A DNA stretch of 8,750 nt. It comes from Bacteroidales bacterium. Lineage in GTDB: Bacteria; Bacteroidota; Bacteroidia; Bacteroidales; Marinilabiliaceae. Positions 7,275 to 8,750 of this stretch are shown here, piece by piece. The translations under genes were made by a program, and so were the position numbers. Numbering within the stretch: the stretch's first letter is position 1; every line of letters begins with the position of its first letter. The stretch covers positions 1 to 8,750 of the forward strand of contig CAAFWU010000027.1 in the NCBI GenBank assembly GCA_900766825.1. Reading direction: 5' to 3'. Under the pieces are notes generated by a model. That model made no database searches and was not told the origin of the DNA. It saw nothing but the letters and a program-made list of their open reading frames with translations.

Positions 7275-7703
7275 ATGGACGTAAAAAACAACACACCGCA
7301 AGACATCTCCTGTGCCATAATTGTTCGCGAGGGCATGATATTGGCAGCCAACCGTGGCGTCAACGTCTCGCACTCGGGCGAATGGGAGTTCCCTGGGGGC
7401 AAACCTCACGCCAACGAAGACCCACGCCAGTGCGTTGTTAGGCGTGTGCAAGAGGAGCTCAATCTCAATATCAATGTTCTGGACGCCATAAAGCCCTACA
7501 ACATCACCACGCCCGACAAGAAATCCTTTCGCATGCACCCCTTTCTGGCCGAGATTGTTGGGGGCAAGGTGGAGATATCGCACCACAACCGCGTAGAGTG
7601 GTTCCTGCCCATGCAGCTGATGAGTCTGGCTTGGCCCGACTCCGATGTGCCCATCATCGACGAGCTCGTGGGGCGCATATTCCGCAACGGCAAAATTGTT
7701 TAG
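7275..7703 (+). CDS. Nudix hydrolase (MutT-like) with an altered Nudix box
   Basis: This 142-residue Nudix-fold protein is of the (deoxy)nucleoside triphosphate pyrophosphohydrolase type. Such enzymes cleave nucleoside diphosphate-linked substrates, often damaged nucleotides, in the cytoplasm. It has the usual N-terminal strand (CAIIVREGMILAANRG), GEWEFPGGKP (35-44), and a 23-residue Nudix box at residues 42-64. The box keeps Gly42, Glu48, Arg56, Glu60 and Glu61. The Glu expected at position 57 (RE in the consensus) is Arg, and the Gly expected at 63 is Asn. The Glu57 equivalent is catalytically important in MutT, so activity may be reduced or changed. ATG 7275 gives the normal family length; the longer open frame from 7059 runs back through the deaminase and is not real. 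The gene may be co-transcribed with guaD. Substrate is unknown. Confidence 0.85.
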   Translation: MDVKNNTPQDISCAIIVREGMILAANRGVNVSHSGEWEFPGGKPHANEDPRQCVVRRVQEELNLNINVLDAIKPYNITTPDKKSFRMHPFLAEIVGGKVEISHHNRVEWFLPMQLMSLAWPDSDVPIIDELVGRIFRNGKIV

Positions 7704-7713
7704 ACTTCAACAG

Positions 7714-7752
7714 GGCATTGCGTAATAGGTTAAATTCAAATTGCGTAATGCC
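7714..7752. repeat. Inverted repeat / hairpin just after the Nudix gene
   Basis: Arms 7714-7726 (GGCATTGCGTAAT) and 7740-7752 (ATTGCGTAATGCC) can pair over 13 base pairs, two of them G-U in plus-strand RNA, around a 13-base loop. The same arms contain a 10-base direct repeat, ATTGCGTAAT. It begins 10 bases after the Nudix stop. No T-run follows, so it is not a standard intrinsic terminator, though it could mark the 3' end of the transcript. Confidence 0.6.
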
Positions 7753-7857
7753 ATTCAAATATCCGTCAGAACAACCCAAACTCCTTACTGTTAGATAAAA
7801 ACATCTGACCCACAGCAGCAAAAAGCTACTCCCCAAGAAATCAGCAACCTACATCGC

Positions 7858-7899
7858 CACCTCAGCTTCCACACCCAACAGGTCATGGAAGTTGAGGTG
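7858..7899. repeat. 14-base-pair inverted repeat upstream of the ATPase gene
   Basis: Arms 7858-7871 (CACCTCAGCTTCCA) and 7886-7899 (TGGAAGTTGAGGTG) pair over 14 positions with one G-U pair in plus-strand RNA, around a 14-base loop. A short T-rich stretch (TGTTGTTT, 7900-7907) follows. It could be a weak terminator for upstream transcription or a remnant of a mobile element end. It lies 190 bases before the ATPase start. Confidence 0.6.
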
Positions 7900-8089
7900 T
7901 GTTGTTTAGGGGAACTCTTTGGCGGACGCATCTTGAGGGAGCTGCGCCGCAAGTATTGCCACGAGACGTACTATAAAACGGATCTTGTGGGGCGTGCACA
8001 ATTTAAGCTATGCATCAACAAAGTGGGCAATAGAATAAAACTTTTGCTATATTTAGGTCAATTTCTATTCATCAAATTCGAGTTAAGGA

Positions 8090-8750
8090 ATGGGCATATA
8101 CGTAAATCCAGGGAACTCTAAGTTTCGTCGCGCTCTAAGATCAGAAATCTATGTCGACAAGTCGCTCATGATTGCTGAACTGAATAAACTCTATGACACT
8201 CTTAAGATGTTTGTGTGCATGAGTCGTGCGCGTCGTTTTGGCAAAACGATGATGACGAATCTCATGTCGGCCTATTACTCTAAAAATTGCGATAGCCGAG
8301 AGATCTTTGAAGGTCTTGAACTTAGCAAGCATGAGGGGTGGGATAAGTATCTGAACTCTGCCAATGTAATTCAAATAGATTTGCAGGGATTTTACAGCGA
8401 CGCAGAAGATAAAAGCCAAACAATCAAAAATCTACAAAACAATGTTATAGAAGAACTTAGAGAGCAATTTTCAACAGTAGAAATACCAACCGGTTCGACA
8501 ATAGCAAGGGCTATAACCAACATATATAAAACATTAGGAGAGACTTTTGTAATAATAATAGATGAGTACGACGTATTGATTCGCGATAAAAGTGTTCCAG
8601 CATCCCTTTGCAAGGAGTACATCGAATTTCTAAATGCTCTTTTTAAGAATAATGCCACTCAAGACGCCATAAGCCTTGCCTACCTCACTGGCATACTGCC
8701 AATTTACCGCGAAACGGTTCAGAGCAAACTGAACAATTTTACTGAGTATA
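8090..8750 (+). CDS. AAA-ATPase-like protein of the PD-(D/E)XK nuclease-associated family, C-terminus cut off by window edge
   Basis: The frame is open for 220 codons to the right edge. The N-terminus MGIYVNPGNSKF...IYVDKS and the P-loop region SRARRFGKT (residues 45-53) match the AAA-ATPase-like family (AAA-ATPase_like, PF09820) that is widespread and multi-copy in Bacteroidota. FVIIIDEYDVLI (153-164) is the Walker B strand with Asp158 and Glu159. LTGILPI (199-205) and QSKLNNFTEY (211-220) are later family landmarks. Full-length members usually carry a C-terminal PD-(D/E)XK nuclease-like domain (PDDEXK_9, PF08011), which would lie outside the window. The cellular role is not established; suggestions include mobile-element or defence functions. 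An in-frame TAA at 8084-8086 fixes ATG 8090 as the earliest start. Codon use is richer in A/T (ATA, AGA, ACA) than in the oxidoreductase operon, consistent with transfer. Confidence 0.88.
   Translation, partial: MGIYVNPGNSKFRRALRSEIYVDKSLMIAELNKLYDTLKMFVCMSRARRFGKTMMTNLMSAYYSKNCDSREIFEGLELSKHEGWDKYLNSANVIQIDLQGFYSDAEDKSQTIKNLQNNVIEELREQFSTVEIPTGSTIARAITNIYKTLGETFVIIIDEYDVLIRDKSVPASLCKEYIEFLNALFKNNATQDAISLAYLTGILPIYRETVQSKLNNFTEY

Larger units (their letters stand above)
7704..8089. other. Intergenic region with two hairpins and an unexplained open frame
   Basis: These 386 bases separate the Nudix gene from the ATPase gene. They hold inverted repeats at 7714-7752 and 7858-7899. A frame is open from 7795 to the stop at 8119-8121 (about 108 codons), with its first ATG at 7885. 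Its middle part reads like coding sequence (GELFGGRILRELRRKYCHET), but I recognise no family, the ATG lies in a hairpin loop, and the end overlaps the ATPase start. It may be a decayed gene fragment. A/T content rises after about 8000. TATATTTA (8048-8055) is a poor -7-like sequence without a -33 partner. Confidence 0.5.

Noticed and set aside
1..8750. CRISPR array, tRNA or rRNA genes, insertion sequence
   Set aside because: I saw no regularly spaced direct repeats, no tRNA-like cloverleaf with a CCA end and no transposase-like frame; the only notable inverted repeats are the ones listed as features.

Overview
The window looks like chromosomal DNA of a gut-type Bacteroidales bacterium (phylum Bacteroidota). 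The evidence is a ferredoxin-linked 2-oxoacid oxidoreductase operon with Bacteroides-like sequences, a secreted GLUG-repeat surface protein, an AAA-like/PD-(D/E)XK family ATPase of a type common in this phylum, weak or absent Shine-Dalgarno sequences, and a TAnnTTTG-type -7 box upstream of the surface gene. Genus cannot be fixed from the sequence alone.

Layout. (1) Positions 1-3285, minus strand: the N-terminal 1095 codons of a large secreted repeat protein that runs off the left edge. It has a signal peptide and about two and a half copies of a unit of roughly 400 residues, with three GLUG-like repeats in each of the first two copies. This frame is open across the whole stretch. (2) 3286-3630: divergent intergenic region with the surface-gene promoter on the minus strand and a weaker candidate on the plus strand. 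(3) 3631-6448, plus strand: a four-gene operon for a 2-oxoacid:ferredoxin oxidoreductase (ferredoxin-like subunit, alpha, TPP-binding beta, gamma). Its spacing is tight (a 4-base ATGA overlap, then 9 and 29 bases) and it ends at a strong intrinsic terminator at 6511-6570. (4) 6689-7703, plus strand: a guanine deaminase followed by a Nudix hydrolase with an altered Nudix box, perhaps a small purine salvage or nucleotide-cleaning pair. (5) 7704-8089: a 386-base gap with two clean inverted repeats and an unexplained open frame. (6) 8090-8750, plus strand: the N-terminal 220 residues of an AAA-ATPase-like protein cut by the right edge. It is visibly more A/T-rich than the operon, which suggests acquired DNA.

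How the genes work together. The oxidoreductase operon is core anaerobic metabolism: it interconverts 2-oxoacids and acyl-CoA using ferredoxin. Whether the substrate is 2-oxoglutarate or a branched-chain 2-oxoacid cannot be decided here. The deaminase and Nudix genes form a separate purine-related unit. The surface protein and the ATPase are accessory genes on either side. I found no clear undescribed multi-gene system. The least explained items are the duplicated surface protein, the Nudix protein with Arg in place of a catalytic Glu, and the hairpin-rich gap before the ATPase.
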